DNA of 64,000 nucleotides from Eubacterium_U album. GTDB lineage: Bacteria > Bacillota > Clostridia > Lachnospirales > Lachnospiraceae. The stretch is from contig NZ_JAODBU010000006.1 of assembly GCF_025336545.1 (NCBI RefSeq), positions 1 to 64,000 on the forward strand, in the 5' to 3' direction. Below are positions 35,088-43,881 of this stretch, piece by piece (positions within the stretch are counted from its first letter, which is position 1; each line of letters begins with the position of its first letter). The notes beneath the pieces are model-generated. The model was given only the letters and a program-made list of their open reading frames with translations, made no database searches and was not told the origin of the DNA. The translations under genes and the position numbers were made by a program.

Positions 35088-37022
35088 CTAGTGTTTAATA
35101 TTTTTTGAATAAGGTTTAAATTCCTTACCGGAACCTGAATAAAAACGGCCAAATAATTCATAGTATTCAAGACGCAATCCCTGAATTGCTACAACAAGGC
35201 CTTCCATACCACATACGAAAATGTTACCAAGAATTAAAACTAAGATATTTGGTGAACCTCCGTCTGTAGCTCCTGCTAATGTTAAAACTACTTCCATCAT
35301 GGCACCGTGGCTGATTGCAAATGCACCGACACGAAGGAATGATAATGTATTTGAAAAATAGTTTAACAACATCTCAAAAAGTTCAAAGAATCCTTCAACA
35401 AAATACATTGCTGCTGATTCAGGAAATAACTTTTTGTTCTTTTGTACAAGATTTACTATAGGTGCCTTTAATGCAATTAGAATTAATGGAATGACGAACA
35501 TTATTACAAGAACGATAGTTCCTGGAAGAGAATGTCCTGACATGTATAAAATAACTACAGCCATTAACGATGCATAAAATATAAGACCTGTAAGACCGTT
35601 AGGTCCTATAAGTAAATCTGCATATTTTTTATTTTTGAAAGCATTTACCATATTAATAATCATTGTTATGAGTATTAAGAATACACCAAATAATATGGCA
35701 GCTACAAAAACTGTGTTAAATGAACCAACTATAGGCAAATTCATTTTACTTGTTCTTGGATTAACCCATATTTGAGGAATTACACCCTCAAATCCAAATA
35801 CACTTCCGTATAATAATCCAAATATGGCGGAAGTAAATCCTGCTGCTGATAAAATAGCGGCTAAAGGAATCTTCTTTAGCAGGTATACAATTAAGCCTAT
35901 GGCAAATATGCATAATCCCTGTCCTAAATCACCAAACATTGCACCAAAAAGAAGTGAATAAGTTATTGCTACAAAAATAGTAGGATCAAATTCGCCGTAT
36001 TTTGGTAAACCGTACATTTTAACGTACATTTCAAATGGTTTTGCAAATTTAGGATTTTTTAATTTTGTAGGTGGAACCTTTGATTCATCAGTTTTATTAT
36101 CAATCATACAAACAACATTAGGATCATTTTCTGTCTCGGCCTGAAGTGAAAGAGCATCCTTTGTTGCCATCCATCCACAAAGAATATGGAAAACTATGTT
36201 AGAATCACGTGTACATGCTGCAAGTTTTCTTACATCAAAATTTCCATATGCAATTTCTATTCTGTTGCAGGCAGATAAAACATGAGATTTATTTACCTGA
36301 ACTAAAGTTGAAATTCTACTTTCTACAGTTCTTATTTTTTCATCAATTTCTGAAATTGACTTTGCAATATTCATACATGCCTGAGCAGGAGTACCTGAAT
36401 AATTATCAGGAATTTTAACCTGTTCAAAATGTAAAGCTTCAAATGATTCATCAACTTTTTTTATTGATATTTCAGGAGCAAAATAAACACCCCATATAAA
36501 ATCATTGTCAACAAGACAATCAATAAAAACAGCGTCAAGATCAGGATTAATAAATGTTTGGAAACTGTCCCACATATCTCTAGGAACACGACCAAAACGG
36601 TATTTGATGTAATTCATTCCCAAAACCTGTTTTAAGTCGTACTCTAAATTTTTAAAAGGAGAAATACAATCATAATCTTCATTTAATTTATCTTTTCTTA
36701 TATTGAGAGTATTAATTTCTTCTTTTAAATCTTTGATTTGGTCATCGATGTTATTTATTACATTAGTAGCTTCTTCAACACTCATATCGGTTAATGGAGA
36801 ATTAGCAATGCTTTCATCCATTAATTCAAGTAAAGCGTGACTCTTATCTAAAATATCTTTGTATGGATTAGCTTCAACGTATGGAAGTAAATTTCCTGAT
36901 GAGTTAAGTTCTACTAATGCATTTTCAAGTTGTATCTCGTATTTTGATAAATACGTATCAATAACTCTGTCGATATCTGATTTAGGTCCGGCAAGAGTTA
37001 CAAAACTCATTTGTACAATCAC
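35088..37022 (-). CDS. ntpI: V-type ATP synthase subunit I
   Basis: Membrane stator subunit, 644 aa. The N-terminal half is a long soluble arm with coiled coils (about 70-110 and 215-250); the C-terminal half carries seven or so membrane helices, with conserved FGAMFGDLGQG, and SFLRVGAFAISHGAM. The frame is open from 37091, but the family start (MIVQM-like) corresponds to the GTG at 37022, preceded by GGGGAG and overlapping the stop of the subunit C gene by one base (TAGTG). Confidence 0.93.
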   Translation of the reverse strand: MIVQMSFVTLAGPKSDIDRVIDTYLSKYEIQLENALVELNSSGNLLPYVEANPYKDILDKSHALLELMDESIANSPLTDMSVEEATNVINNIDDQIKDLKEEINTLNIRKDKLNEDYDCISPFKNLEYDLKQVLGMNYIKYRFGRVPRDMWDSFQTFINPDLDAVFIDCLVDNDFIWGVYFAPEISIKKVDESFEALHFEQVKIPDNYSGTPAQACMNIAKSISEIDEKIRTVESRISTLVQVNKSHVLSACNRIEIAYGNFDVRKLAACTRDSNIVFHILCGWMATKDALSLQAETENDPNVVCMIDNKTDESKVPPTKLKNPKFAKPFEMYVKMYGLPKYGEFDPTIFVAITYSLLFGAMFGDLGQGLCIFAIGLIVYLLKKIPLAAILSAAGFTSAIFGLLYGSVFGFEGVIPQIWVNPRTSKMNLPIVGSFNTVFVAAILFGVFLILITMIINMVNAFKNKKYADLLIGPNGLTGLIFYASLMAVVILYMSGHSLPGTIVLVIMFVIPLILIALKAPIVNLVQKNKKLFPESAAMYFVEGFFELFEMLLNYFSNTLSFLRVGAFAISHGAMMEVVLTLAGATDGGSPNILVLILGNIFVCGMEGLVVAIQGLRLEYYELFGRFYSGSGKEFKPYSKNIKH

Positions 37023-38074
37023 TAGATACCACTCCCCTTTCCATTTATATATTGTAATGTCTTCTCCGGACTGTATTGATAACGAATACATTCAAGAGCA
37101 GTAATAATTTTAGCTGATTCAGAGTTTTTCATATGAAAATATCCGTTTATTGCAGCTAATGAATAAGGAGATTCTTTAAAATCTTTAAAAATTATTTCAT
37201 CCATAATATGATTACACTGCTCTTCAAAAGGCATTTTGCTTGTGAAATCAAAGTGTTTTCCATATCTGGTTTTTGATATTAAAGAAATAGTATCCTCAAT
37301 AGTTGGTGCTTCAACTATATTTTTTATTTCTGATTTTTTTAATTTATAATTTACAGGAATTAAAAAAGTATAAATTGAAGCTGATGAAACTGAATAGTAA
37401 GATTTGCATCTGTAAATCCATAACATATTCAGAAGATCAATACGTGAACCGTATGATTCGGTAATATATGCACATTCTTTTTTAGAATAGGAATCTTTTG
37501 CTTTCCATATAGAAGCAAAATAGAATAAATCCAATCCCATTTCATAGTCAAATAGTGCAGCGTTATCTAAAGTGCTGACCTTAAGAAGTGGTGCATAATA
37601 AATAGTACCCTTTAAACAATTTATAAATTCTTCCATAGTTGTAGTCTGGGAAAGCTTCTGAGTGTCAATCTTTGAATGCTTCTCAAAATCATTCTCGATT
37701 ACAGAAATAGAAGTAGATTGTCTAGGATCAAGCATTGCCCTCATATATCTTTTAAGCGTCTGAATTTCATATCTCATAAAATAAAGATTGAGATATTTAC
37801 GCTGCCTTTTCTGAGCAAAACAATAAATCTTAGAAAAATCAGAATATGTTGAAAAATTAAGTAACCATTCAATCTGTCCACGGTGAATTGTAGAAGGGTC
37901 AATATCTGCAAAAAGTTCTTCATAATAAGGAAGCTTTTGCAGATATGCAAATGCATCTGCCACAGTAGTAAAGTGAGCAAGTTCTTCGTATTGTTCGTTT
38001 GTTAGTAATTTACTATGCATGGCTTTGATTTTAGTTGTCAAAGCACTGTAAGCTAATAAATTTCCACCTGTCAT
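37022..38074 (-). CDS. ntpC: V-type ATP synthase subunit C
   Basis: 350 aa, the funnel-shaped subunit (C/d family) connecting the central stalk to the membrane ring. Typical features: N-terminal AYSALTTKIKAMHSKLLTNEQY and the repeated helical-bundle pattern with few charged gaps. ATG at 38074 follows AAAGGAG. It ends in a one-base overlap with subunit I. Sequence is more divergent than the other subunits, but operon position supports the call. Confidence 0.88.
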   Translation of the reverse strand: MTGGNLLAYSALTTKIKAMHSKLLTNEQYEELAHFTTVADAFAYLQKLPYYEELFADIDPSTIHRGQIEWLLNFSTYSDFSKIYCFAQKRQRKYLNLYFMRYEIQTLKRYMRAMLDPRQSTSISVIENDFEKHSKIDTQKLSQTTTMEEFINCLKGTIYYAPLLKVSTLDNAALFDYEMGLDLFYFASIWKAKDSYSKKECAYITESYGSRIDLLNMLWIYRCKSYYSVSSASIYTFLIPVNYKLKKSEIKNIVEAPTIEDTISLISKTRYGKHFDFTSKMPFEEQCNHIMDEIIFKDFKESPYSLAAINGYFHMKNSESAKIITALECIRYQYSPEKTLQYINGKGSGI

Positions 38075-38078
38075 AGAA

Positions 38079-38402
38079 TCACTCCTTTACAATATGGTTA
38101 AATATGGACTCAATCCATAAATCTTTGTTAGCAGTGTACATAGAATCTAAAGTTTTTAATGAGGCTTCTGTTTCCTTCTTGAAGTCATCAATAGCGTGCT
38201 CATTTTCAACAAGTAAAGATTCTTTTAATTGGTTTACCTGCTTGTCGATGCTGCTGGAAAGTTGTTCATCGAATTCTTTAGTCTTTTGCTTAATCATGCT
38301 TGCGTAAGCTTCTTTTTCCTTACGGGTGCTCTCCATAATCTGAGAAGAAGCTTTGTCGATTTTAGTTAAATCCGATATGATTGAATTAATATCATTTACC
38401 AT
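38079..38402 (-). CDS. V-type ATP synthase subunit H/G (peripheral stalk)
   Basis: Small helical protein (107 aa) rich in Lys, Glu and Gln with long heptad runs, the form expected of the stalk partner of subunit E. The frame opens at 38444, but an AGGAGG site lies 7 bases before ATG 38402, so the shorter protein starting MVNDINS is chosen. It is the first gene of the ATPase operon, 4 bases before subunit C. Identification is by position and coiled-coil character. Confidence 0.78.
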   Translation of the reverse strand: MVNDINSIISDLTKIDKASSQIMESTRKEKEAYASMIKQKTKEFDEQLSSSIDKQVNQLKESLLVENEHAIDDFKKETEASLKTLDSMYTANKDLWIESIFNHIVKE

Positions 38403-38502
38403 ATGCAGCCTCCTTTGTTTAATTAGTATGTATAAAATTCTCATAAATAGACTACCACTTTTTAAATAAAATGCAACAAAAAGAAAAATTCTTAAGAAAA
38501 GA

Positions 38503-38531
38503 AAAATGTTTATTTATTTTATAAACATTTT
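38503..38531. other. Hairpin in the divergent gap before trmB
   Basis: An 11-bp stem AAAATGTTTAT / ATAAACATTTT with a 7-base T-rich loop and a short T tail. It lies between the divergent ATPase operon and trmB. It may be a weak terminator or a regulatory palindrome. Confidence 0.4.
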
Positions 38532-38594
38532 ATTATAAAATATTATAAGTTAAGTGAAAAAGTAAATTATAAAATTAAATTTTCGGAGGATAAA

Positions 38595-39233
38595 ATGCGA
38601 TTAAGAAATGTACCGGGTTCACGAGAAGCAATTGCAGAAAGTGAATATACAATTAATGAACCAGAATTAAATAAAGGAAAATGGAAAGAAATTTTTGGAA
38701 ATGATAATCCTATAAGAATTGAAATAGGAATGGGAAAAGGTAAATTCATTACAACATTAGCGCAGCAGAATCCAGATATTAATTACATTGGAATAGAAAA
38801 GTTCTCAAGTGTTTTAATTCGTGCAATAGAAAAAATGGAAGAATTAGAACTTACAAATTTAAAATTTATAAGAATGGATGCTGAAAAAATCGAAGACACA
38901 TTTAATAAGGAAGAAATTGATAAAATTTACTTAAATTTTTCCGATCCATGGCCAAAAGACAGACATGCAAAAAGAAGACTTACATCAAAAGAATTTTTCA
39001 AAAGATATGACAATATATTAAAAAAAGATGGAGTAGTTGAATTTAAGACAGATAATAATGATTTGTTTGATTTTTCATTGGAACAGATTCCTGAAGCAGG
39101 ATGGAATATAGTGGAATATACAAGAGATTTACACAACAATGAAAAAATGAATGAAGGAAATATTATGACCGAGTATGAAGAAAGATTTTCAAAAATGGGT
39201 AATAATATTAATAAATTAATTGCAAACAGATAA
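38595..39233 (+). CDS. trmB: tRNA (guanine-N7-)-methyltransferase
   Basis: SAM-dependent enzyme (212 aa) making m7G46 in tRNA. Seen: EIGMGKGKFITTLAQQNPDINYIGIE for SAM binding, the family motif NFSDPWPKDRHAKRRLT and FKTDNNDLFDFS. ATG at 38595 follows CGGAGG. It is a single-gene unit ending in a strong hairpin shared with the converging permease gene. Confidence 0.96.
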   Translation: MRLRNVPGSREAIAESEYTINEPELNKGKWKEIFGNDNPIRIEIGMGKGKFITTLAQQNPDINYIGIEKFSSVLIRAIEKMEELELTNLKFIRMDAEKIEDTFNKEEIDKIYLNFSDPWPKDRHAKRRLTSKEFFKRYDNILKKDGVVEFKTDNNDLFDFSLEQIPEAGWNIVEYTRDLHNNEKMNEGNIMTEYEERFSKMGNNINKLIANR

Positions 39234-39240
39234 TAAAAAT

Positions 39241-39315
39241 AAAAAGCTAAGCGTCAATAATGTATTTAATAAAATTAGATTATGTATAAATACATTATAA
39301 AATGCTTAGCTTTTT
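39241..39315. terminator. Bidirectional terminator between trmB and the permease gene
   Basis: A 75-base hairpin: outer stem AAAAAGCTAAGC / GCTTAGCTTTTT (one mismatch-free core) and an inner stem AATGTATTTA / TAAATACATT. Confidence 0.85.
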
Positions 39316-39360
39316 AAATTAGTTTGCTAAAGATTTAATATTTAAAAAGTTATTAAGTGC

Positions 39361-40608
39361 TTATTTTTTTACCTTCATAAAGTCCGAAATAATTTTTAAA
39401 TAATCAGTAAAACTCTTTGAATTAGATTCATGCTTTATTTTAGGAAGATTAACATTTTGCTTTTCTAAGTTGTGCTCAACAATATCGTCAAGAATGCTTG
39501 AAATAACAGCAACACAAGGAACGCCTAAAAACATTCCGACAATTCCACCAATCCATCCTCCGACTGTAATTGCAAAAATAATCCAAATAGGGCGAAGACC
39601 AGTTTTGTCACCTAAAATCTTTGGACCAAGAATATTTCCGTCAAACTGTTGTAAAATTATAACAAAAATTAAGAAAGCGAGTCCCTGCTTAGGTGACACT
39701 GATAAGGATATCACTAAAATGCTAGGTATAGCACCAATAAATGGACCAAAATATGGAATCATATTTGTAAGACCGACAAATATACTAACAATAACTGCAT
39801 ATGATGAACCAATATTAAACAACTTCATACCTAAAAGGCATATTATACCAATGATTAATGAATCAATAGTTTTACCAATAATAAATCCACTGAAAATGTC
39901 ATTTGCATGCTTAAAAGTGCTCCATACATAGATTGCACGTTCTTTTCTAAAAATTGAATAAACAATACGTTTAAAGCTTCTTGAAAGAATATCCTTATCA
40001 AGTAACATATAAATAGAAACAATAATTGCAACAATAAAATTTAATACCCATCTAACAATTGAAATGGAAGCATTGGCAATTGAAGGAGCTAAATTGGCAG
40101 CCCATGATTTAAATGTTTCTAAGTAGCTAGGCATGGCATCCTGAATTGCAGCCTGAACATATTCGACAGTTGAGTTAGGATATTTCGAACTTATTTCTTC
40201 TATATAATTAATAAAATTCTGATATATTGTAGAAATATTTCCAGCAATATCAGAAATACTTTGTATAAATGAAGGTATAATAAAGAATAGTGCTAAAATC
40301 AACATACCAAAAACAATAACGTATGAGGATATTAAAGCAACCATTTTACGTACCTTAACATTAGATATATGAATTGTGTTTGTAAAAAAACGATTCTCCA
40401 ACTTTGATGAAAGGTTACCCATTATGTATGCAATAAAGAAACCAAGTAAAAATGGAGAGAGGCTGGATAAAAGACCCAAAAGAAGACTTTTAGTTTCTGA
40501 CCAGTTCCAAATACATCTTATAAAAAATACTGCTACAACTGTAGTAATAAGAGCATAGATGCATAGGGTAAATAATTTTTTGTCGGGTTGAAATTTATTT
40601 TGATTCAT
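39361..40608 (-). CDS. AI-2E family transporter (YtvI/PerM type)
   Basis: Polytopic membrane protein, 415 aa, with about eight hydrophobic segments and a large loop between helices 3 and 4. Typical motifs include LLGFFIAYIMG, NMIPYFGPFIGAIPS and GGIVGMFLGVPCVAV. The family covers exporters of AI-2, Na+/H+ antiporters and others, so the substrate here is unknown. ATG at 40608 has a GGAGG site. It is a single gene converging on trmB. Confidence 0.85.
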   Translation of the reverse strand: MNQNKFQPDKKLFTLCIYALITTVVAVFFIRCIWNWSETKSLLLGLLSSLSPFLLGFFIAYIMGNLSSKLENRFFTNTIHISNVKVRKMVALISSYVIVFGMLILALFFIIPSFIQSISDIAGNISTIYQNFINYIEEISSKYPNSTVEYVQAAIQDAMPSYLETFKSWAANLAPSIANASISIVRWVLNFIVAIIVSIYMLLDKDILSRSFKRIVYSIFRKERAIYVWSTFKHANDIFSGFIIGKTIDSLIIGIICLLGMKLFNIGSSYAVIVSIFVGLTNMIPYFGPFIGAIPSILVISLSVSPKQGLAFLIFVIILQQFDGNILGPKILGDKTGLRPIWIIFAITVGGWIGGIVGMFLGVPCVAVISSILDDIVEHNLEKQNVNLPKIKHESNSKSFTDYLKIISDFMKVKK

Positions 40609-40713
40609 AGGAAAACCTCCATATATTTAAACTGAAAATAACAATTAATTGAAGTATAACAGTAACAAATAATCAATACAAGAAGATAATAATAAAAAAA
40701 TAAAAAAAAGGGG

Positions 40714-40742
40714 TTGATTTTTGTATAATCATGAATTATAAT
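40714..40742 (+). promoter_or_regulatory. Promoter of tRNA-Lys
   Basis: TTGATT (40714-40719), 17-base spacer, TATAAT (40737-40742), ending 23 bases before the tRNA. Confidence 0.75.
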
Positions 40743-40765
40743 ATCATCGTTGTCAAAAATACTAA

Positions 40766-40838
40766 GCGCGATTAGCTCAGTTGGAAGAGCACCTGACTCT
40801 TAATCAGGGTGTCCAGGGTTCGAGCCCCTGATCGCGCA
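40766..40838 (+). tRNA. tRNA-Lys (anticodon CTT)
   Basis: 73-nt cloverleaf with acceptor GCGCGAT / ATCGCGC, anticodon loop CTCTTAA (CTT, lysine AAG) and T-arm GGGTTCGAGCCCC. Discriminator base A; no CCA encoded. Confidence 0.96.
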
Positions 40839-40845
40839 TTTGCGG

Positions 40846-40887
40846 GTACCGTTTCTGTAGTGCAACTACGGGGATGGTGCTTTTTTT
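40846..40887 (+). terminator. Terminator of tRNA-Lys
   Basis: A 15-bp stem with several G-T pairs (40846-40860 with 40866-40880), loop TGCAA, followed by seven T residues. Confidence 0.8.
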
Positions 40888-40895
40888 GTGCGTAA

Positions 40896-41041
40896 GCAAT
40901 GAGTCCACATACACCAAAAAAGGAACAGGTTCTAGAGAAAGCTTGCTTTCAGAAAGAACCTGTTCCTTTTTTGGTGATGCGGCGAATGCCGCATCAGTGA
41001 GATGTAGCGAAGCGGAATGGAACTGTATGTGGACTCATTGC
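40896..41041. repeat. Nested inverted-repeat element heading the tandem array
   Basis: An outer 18-base inverted repeat, GCAATGAGTCCACATACA (40896-40913) against its complement at 41024-41041, encloses two more hairpins: a perfect 22-bp stem at 40912-40933 / 40955-40976 with an inner GAAAGC / GCTTTC stem, and GATGCGGC / GCCGCATC at 40976-40995. The 22-bp stem has T residues on both strands and could terminate transcription either way. Confidence 0.7.
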
Positions 41042-41212
41042 GATTAAGAAGAGGCGAATGCCGCATCAGTGAGATGTAGCGAAGCGGAATGGAACTGTAT
41101 GTGGACTCATTGCGATTAAGAAGAGACGAATGCCGCATCAGTGAGATGTAGCGAAGCGGAATCGAACTGTATGTGGACTCATTGCGTTAGAAAAGAAGCG
41201 AATGCCGCATCA
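40981..41212. repeat. 72-bp tandem repeat, three full copies and a partial fourth
   Basis: Units begin at 40981, 41053, 41125 and 41197 with exact 72-base spacing and only a few differences between copies. The fourth copy stops after 16 bases. The unit is 24 codons, so the minus strand reads in frame as a repeated 24-aa peptide (for example NRNESTYSSIPLRYISL) from 41138 to 40932; I see no ribosome site and do not call it a gene. GC content is clearly higher than the surroundings, which suggests an acquired element. Confidence 0.85.
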
Positions 41213-41450
41213 GATTCTCCTATACTTAGCAAGAATACCCAGCAATTTATTGATAGCAATCGGTTTAGACATATAATCATTCATTCTGACATCAATACTT
41301 CCATTCATTAGATTAACTAATTCCTTACCAATAGAAAGTCCTAATCCGTATCCGTATTTAATAAATCAGCGTAATACACAGAAGTATAGTCTCTGCAAAG
41401 AACTTCTAAAAATTGACGTTCCTGTTCTAGAGCAGAGATACTTTAATTTA
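41210..41450 (-). pseudogene. Decayed hybrid sensor histidine kinase
   Basis: Read on the minus strand, pieces of one protein survive in two frames. First comes ALEQERQFLEVLCRDYTSVYYADL, seen here as QFLEVLCRDYTSVYY around 41440-41345 and ending in a stop. Then, in another frame, GYGLGLSIGKELVNLMNGS (end of a histidine kinase ATPase domain) is joined directly to RMNDYMSKPIAINKLLGIL (end of a receiver domain) and a stop at 41212-41210. Most of the gene is missing through internal deletions. Its 3' end abuts the 72-bp repeat. The rest of the 41213-41701 gap has no gene. Confidence 0.75.
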
Positions 41451-41628
41451 AGGTAGTGTGTAAGATTTTTTTTGTCATAAGGGTAAAAATCACTTTCTAA
41501 AACACTATTTTTATACGTTTCATAAATTTATATGTATATTAAAATATATAATATTTAAATAAATTTATATGATAATACTGCAAAAATGGCATGTCAATTA
41601 AGTTATGGGAGGGTTTAAATAAAAAAAT

Positions 41629-41667
41629 AACTTCAAAATGTACAATTGAAGTTGAATTTGTTATAAT
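41629..41667 (+). promoter_or_regulatory. Promoter with inverted repeat upstream of the thrH-like gene
   Basis: An inverted repeat AACTTCAA / TTGAAGTT (41629-41636 and 41646-41653) stands 8 bases before a TATAAT (41662-41667). It overlaps the place of the -35 element, which is poor, so a regulator probably acts here. Confidence 0.5.
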
Positions 41668-41701
41668 AAAAAATTGAGTAAAATAATTGGAGGATAAAAA
41701 T

Positions 41702-42307
41702 ATGGATATGAACATTGTTTGTTTGGATTTAGAGGGAGTTTTAGTTCCTGAAATATGGATTGCATTTGCAGAGGAGACAGGAATTCCTGAACTTAAGAGA
41801 ACAACAAGAGATGAGCCTGATTACGATAAGCTTATGAAATATAGAATTAACATTCTTAAAGAACATGGATTAGGTCTTAAAGAAATACAGGATACAATTG
41901 CAAAGATTGATCCTATGCCAGGTGCTAAGGAATTTTTAGATGAACTTAGAGCAATGACTCAGGTAATTATTATAAGTGATACATTTACACAGTTTGCAGG
42001 TCCATTAATGAAAAAATTAGGATATCCTACAATTTTCTGTAATTCATTAGAAGTTGCTGAAGATGGTGAAATCACAGGATTTAAGATGAGAATTGAAAAT
42101 TCAAAACTTACAACAGTTAAAGCGTTACAGTCAATTGGATATCAGACAATTGCCAGCGGTGATAGTCACAACGACCTTGGAATGATTAAAGCAAGTAAAG
42201 CGGGATTTTTATTTAGAAGTACAGAAGAAATAAAGAAAGAATATCCTGAACTTCCTGCATTTGAAACATATGATGAATTAATGGATGCAATTAAGAAGGC
42301 ATTATAA
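41702..42307 (+). CDS. thrH: ThrH-like HAD phosphatase/phosphotransferase
   Basis: HAD-superfamily enzyme, 201 aa, close to ThrH, which in Pseudomonas acts as phosphoserine phosphatase and phosphoserine:homoserine phosphotransferase. Motif I is CLDLEGVLVP (nucleophile Asp, with Glu where many HADs have a second Asp, as in ThrH), motif II is IISDTF, motif III Lys in KLTTVKAL and motif IV GDSHNDLGM. The frame opens at 41687, but TTGGAGGA lies just upstream of ATG 41702, which is preferred. It is a single-gene unit. Confidence 0.85.
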   Translation: MDMNIVCLDLEGVLVPEIWIAFAEETGIPELKRTTRDEPDYDKLMKYRINILKEHGLGLKEIQDTIAKIDPMPGAKEFLDELRAMTQVIIISDTFTQFAGPLMKKLGYPTIFCNSLEVAEDGEITGFKMRIENSKLTTVKALQSIGYQTIASGDSHNDLGMIKASKAGFLFRSTEEIKKEYPELPAFETYDELMDAIKKAL

Positions 42308-42319
42308 ATAGTGTATAAA

Positions 42320-42354
42320 CATATAAAGCCCTACCAACGGTAGGGCTTTATATG
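42320..42354. terminator. Terminator after the thrH-like gene
   Basis: A 16-bp perfect stem around loop AAC (CATATAAAGCCCTACC and its complement). The T tail is short, but the stem includes a TTTATATG side. Confidence 0.75.
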
Positions 42355-42367
42355 TTTAGTAAATTTC

Positions 42368-42396
42368 TTTACATAAATTGGGAGCACGAGTATAAT
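42368..42396 (+). promoter_or_regulatory. Promoter of the branched-sugar operon
   Basis: TTTACA (42368-42373), 17-base spacer, TATAAT (42391-42396), 56 bases before the first gene. No other good promoter is seen before the terminator at 52215. Confidence 0.7.
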
Positions 42397-42452
42397 ATAT
42401 ACGTGGGAGTAAATTAAAATAATTATGAAAAATTAATGTATTGGAGAAAAAT

Positions 42453-43868
42453 ATGAAAATAAACAAATGTAATAAAATAATGTCGGCAATTGTATATATG
42501 TATTTGACATTGCCAATATTTATTTTTGTAGTAGGTTGGCTTAAGTGGTATTGGGCATTTCTTTTTGGAATATCTATTTTAATATCAACTATTATTTCTA
42601 TAAACAGCGATAATATAGAATATGAAAAAATCTTTTTAAAACAAAATATTTCAAAAATAGTTATAGCGATTATACTTATTGCTTTATGGGTTACACTTTC
42701 AGGAATTGGTGGTGTAATGTTTCAAAATTCAGATCATGGAGCAAGGACGGCAATGTATAAGGCACTTGTTGATTATGATTGGCCGGTTATTTCAAATAAA
42801 GGAAATTATGGACTAATATATTATATAGGATATTGGTTACCATCAGCTGTGATTGGAAAGTTATTTGGATTTGAAATTGGATATAAATTTCAAATGGTAT
42901 GGGCAGCTATAGGTATATTTATTGTATATTTGTTGATTTGTGTTTTAAGAAAGAAAGTTTCAATTTGGCCATTAATTATAGTAATTTTATTTAGTGGTCT
43001 TGATATTGTAGGCTCATGGCCACAAGGAGTGATTTTTAAATTTACTAAACATCTAGAATATTGGAGTGCTTTTTTTCAGTATTCATCAAATACAACACAA
43101 TTATTTTGGGTGTTTAATCAGGCAATACCGGCATGGGTAGCAACAACACTAATTGTAGTAGGAAAAAATAGAAAGAATATATTATTTATTTTAGGTTCTA
43201 TTATGCTTGCTTCAACATTTCCGTTTGTGGGATTAATTCCGTTTTCGTTATATTTTCTGTTTAGAAAATTAAAAATACAAAATTTTAAAGAGATATTTTC
43301 TTTACAAAATATTGTAGGTGTATGTGTGTGTGGAGGAATAACATTTTTATATCTAATAGGAAATATTTCAGCTGGAAAGGTTAATACTTTTGAAAATGAT
43401 ATAGATACGAGTATTAGAATGATAATGTATGTACTGTTTTGTATTATAGAGTTTGGCTTTTATATGATGATTTTATGGAGAAATAATAAGAAAAATAAAT
43501 TTTATTATTTACTTTTAATTGTATTAGTAGCATGCCCATTAATAAGAGTTGGAGATGCTCAAGATTTTTGTATGAGAGTTTCCATTCCCGCATTATTTAT
43601 TTTAATGATTTTATGTATAGAAGAATTACCAAAATTATATAAGGAAAAAAATAAAACTTTGTTTGTGTGTCTTGTAATATGTCTAAGTTTAGGAGCATGT
43701 ACACCAATGCATGAGATAAATAGAACAATTGTACAAACTGTAAAAGCAGTTAGTAAAGGTGAATCACCGACAGAACGAATATGGTCAATTGAAGAAGAAA
43801 TTTTAAAAGGAAATAATTTTTCAGGACCTGTAAATGAGAGTTTATTTTATAAGTATTTAGCAAAATAG
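42453..43868 (+). CDS. Polytopic membrane protein, probable GT-C type glycosyltransferase
   Basis: 471 aa with ten or more hydrophobic helices from residue 10 to about 430 and a soluble C-terminal tail. I do not recognise a named family. An early loop after helix 3 carries QNSDHGARTAMYKALVDYDWP, seen here as NSDHGARTAMY and VDYDWP, acidic residues placed as in the first external loop of lipid-linked-sugar transferases. Position at the head of a CDP-sugar operon with GtrA- and GtrB-like genes supports a role as the final external transferase. ATG 42453 follows TTGGAG; the longer frame from 42441 includes that site. Confidence 0.6.
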   Translation: MKINKCNKIMSAIVYMYLTLPIFIFVVGWLKWYWAFLFGISILISTIISINSDNIEYEKIFLKQNISKIVIAIILIALWVTLSGIGGVMFQNSDHGARTAMYKALVDYDWPVISNKGNYGLIYYIGYWLPSAVIGKLFGFEIGYKFQMVWAAIGIFIVYLLICVLRKKVSIWPLIIVILFSGLDIVGSWPQGVIFKFTKHLEYWSAFFQYSSNTTQLFWVFNQAIPAWVATTLIVVGKNRKNILFILGSIMLASTFPFVGLIPFSLYFLFRKLKIQNFKEIFSLQNIVGVCVCGGITFLYLIGNISAGKVNTFENDIDTSIRMIMYVLFCIIEFGFYMMILWRNNKKNKFYYLLLIVLVACPLIRVGDAQDFCMRVSIPALFILMILCIEELPKLYKEKNKTLFVCLVICLSLGACTPMHEINRTIVQTVKAVSKGESPTERIWSIEEEILKGNNFSGPVNESLFYKYLAK

Positions 43869-43881
43869 AAGGGGGAGACAG

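Noticed and set aside
40932..41138. A minus-strand open frame coding for repeated 24-aa peptides
   Set aside because: The frame is an automatic result of a 72-base repeat without stops. No ribosome site or promoter is seen, so I list it only as a repeat.
40981..41212. CRISPR array
   Set aside because: The units are directly adjacent with no unique spacers, and no cas gene is nearby.
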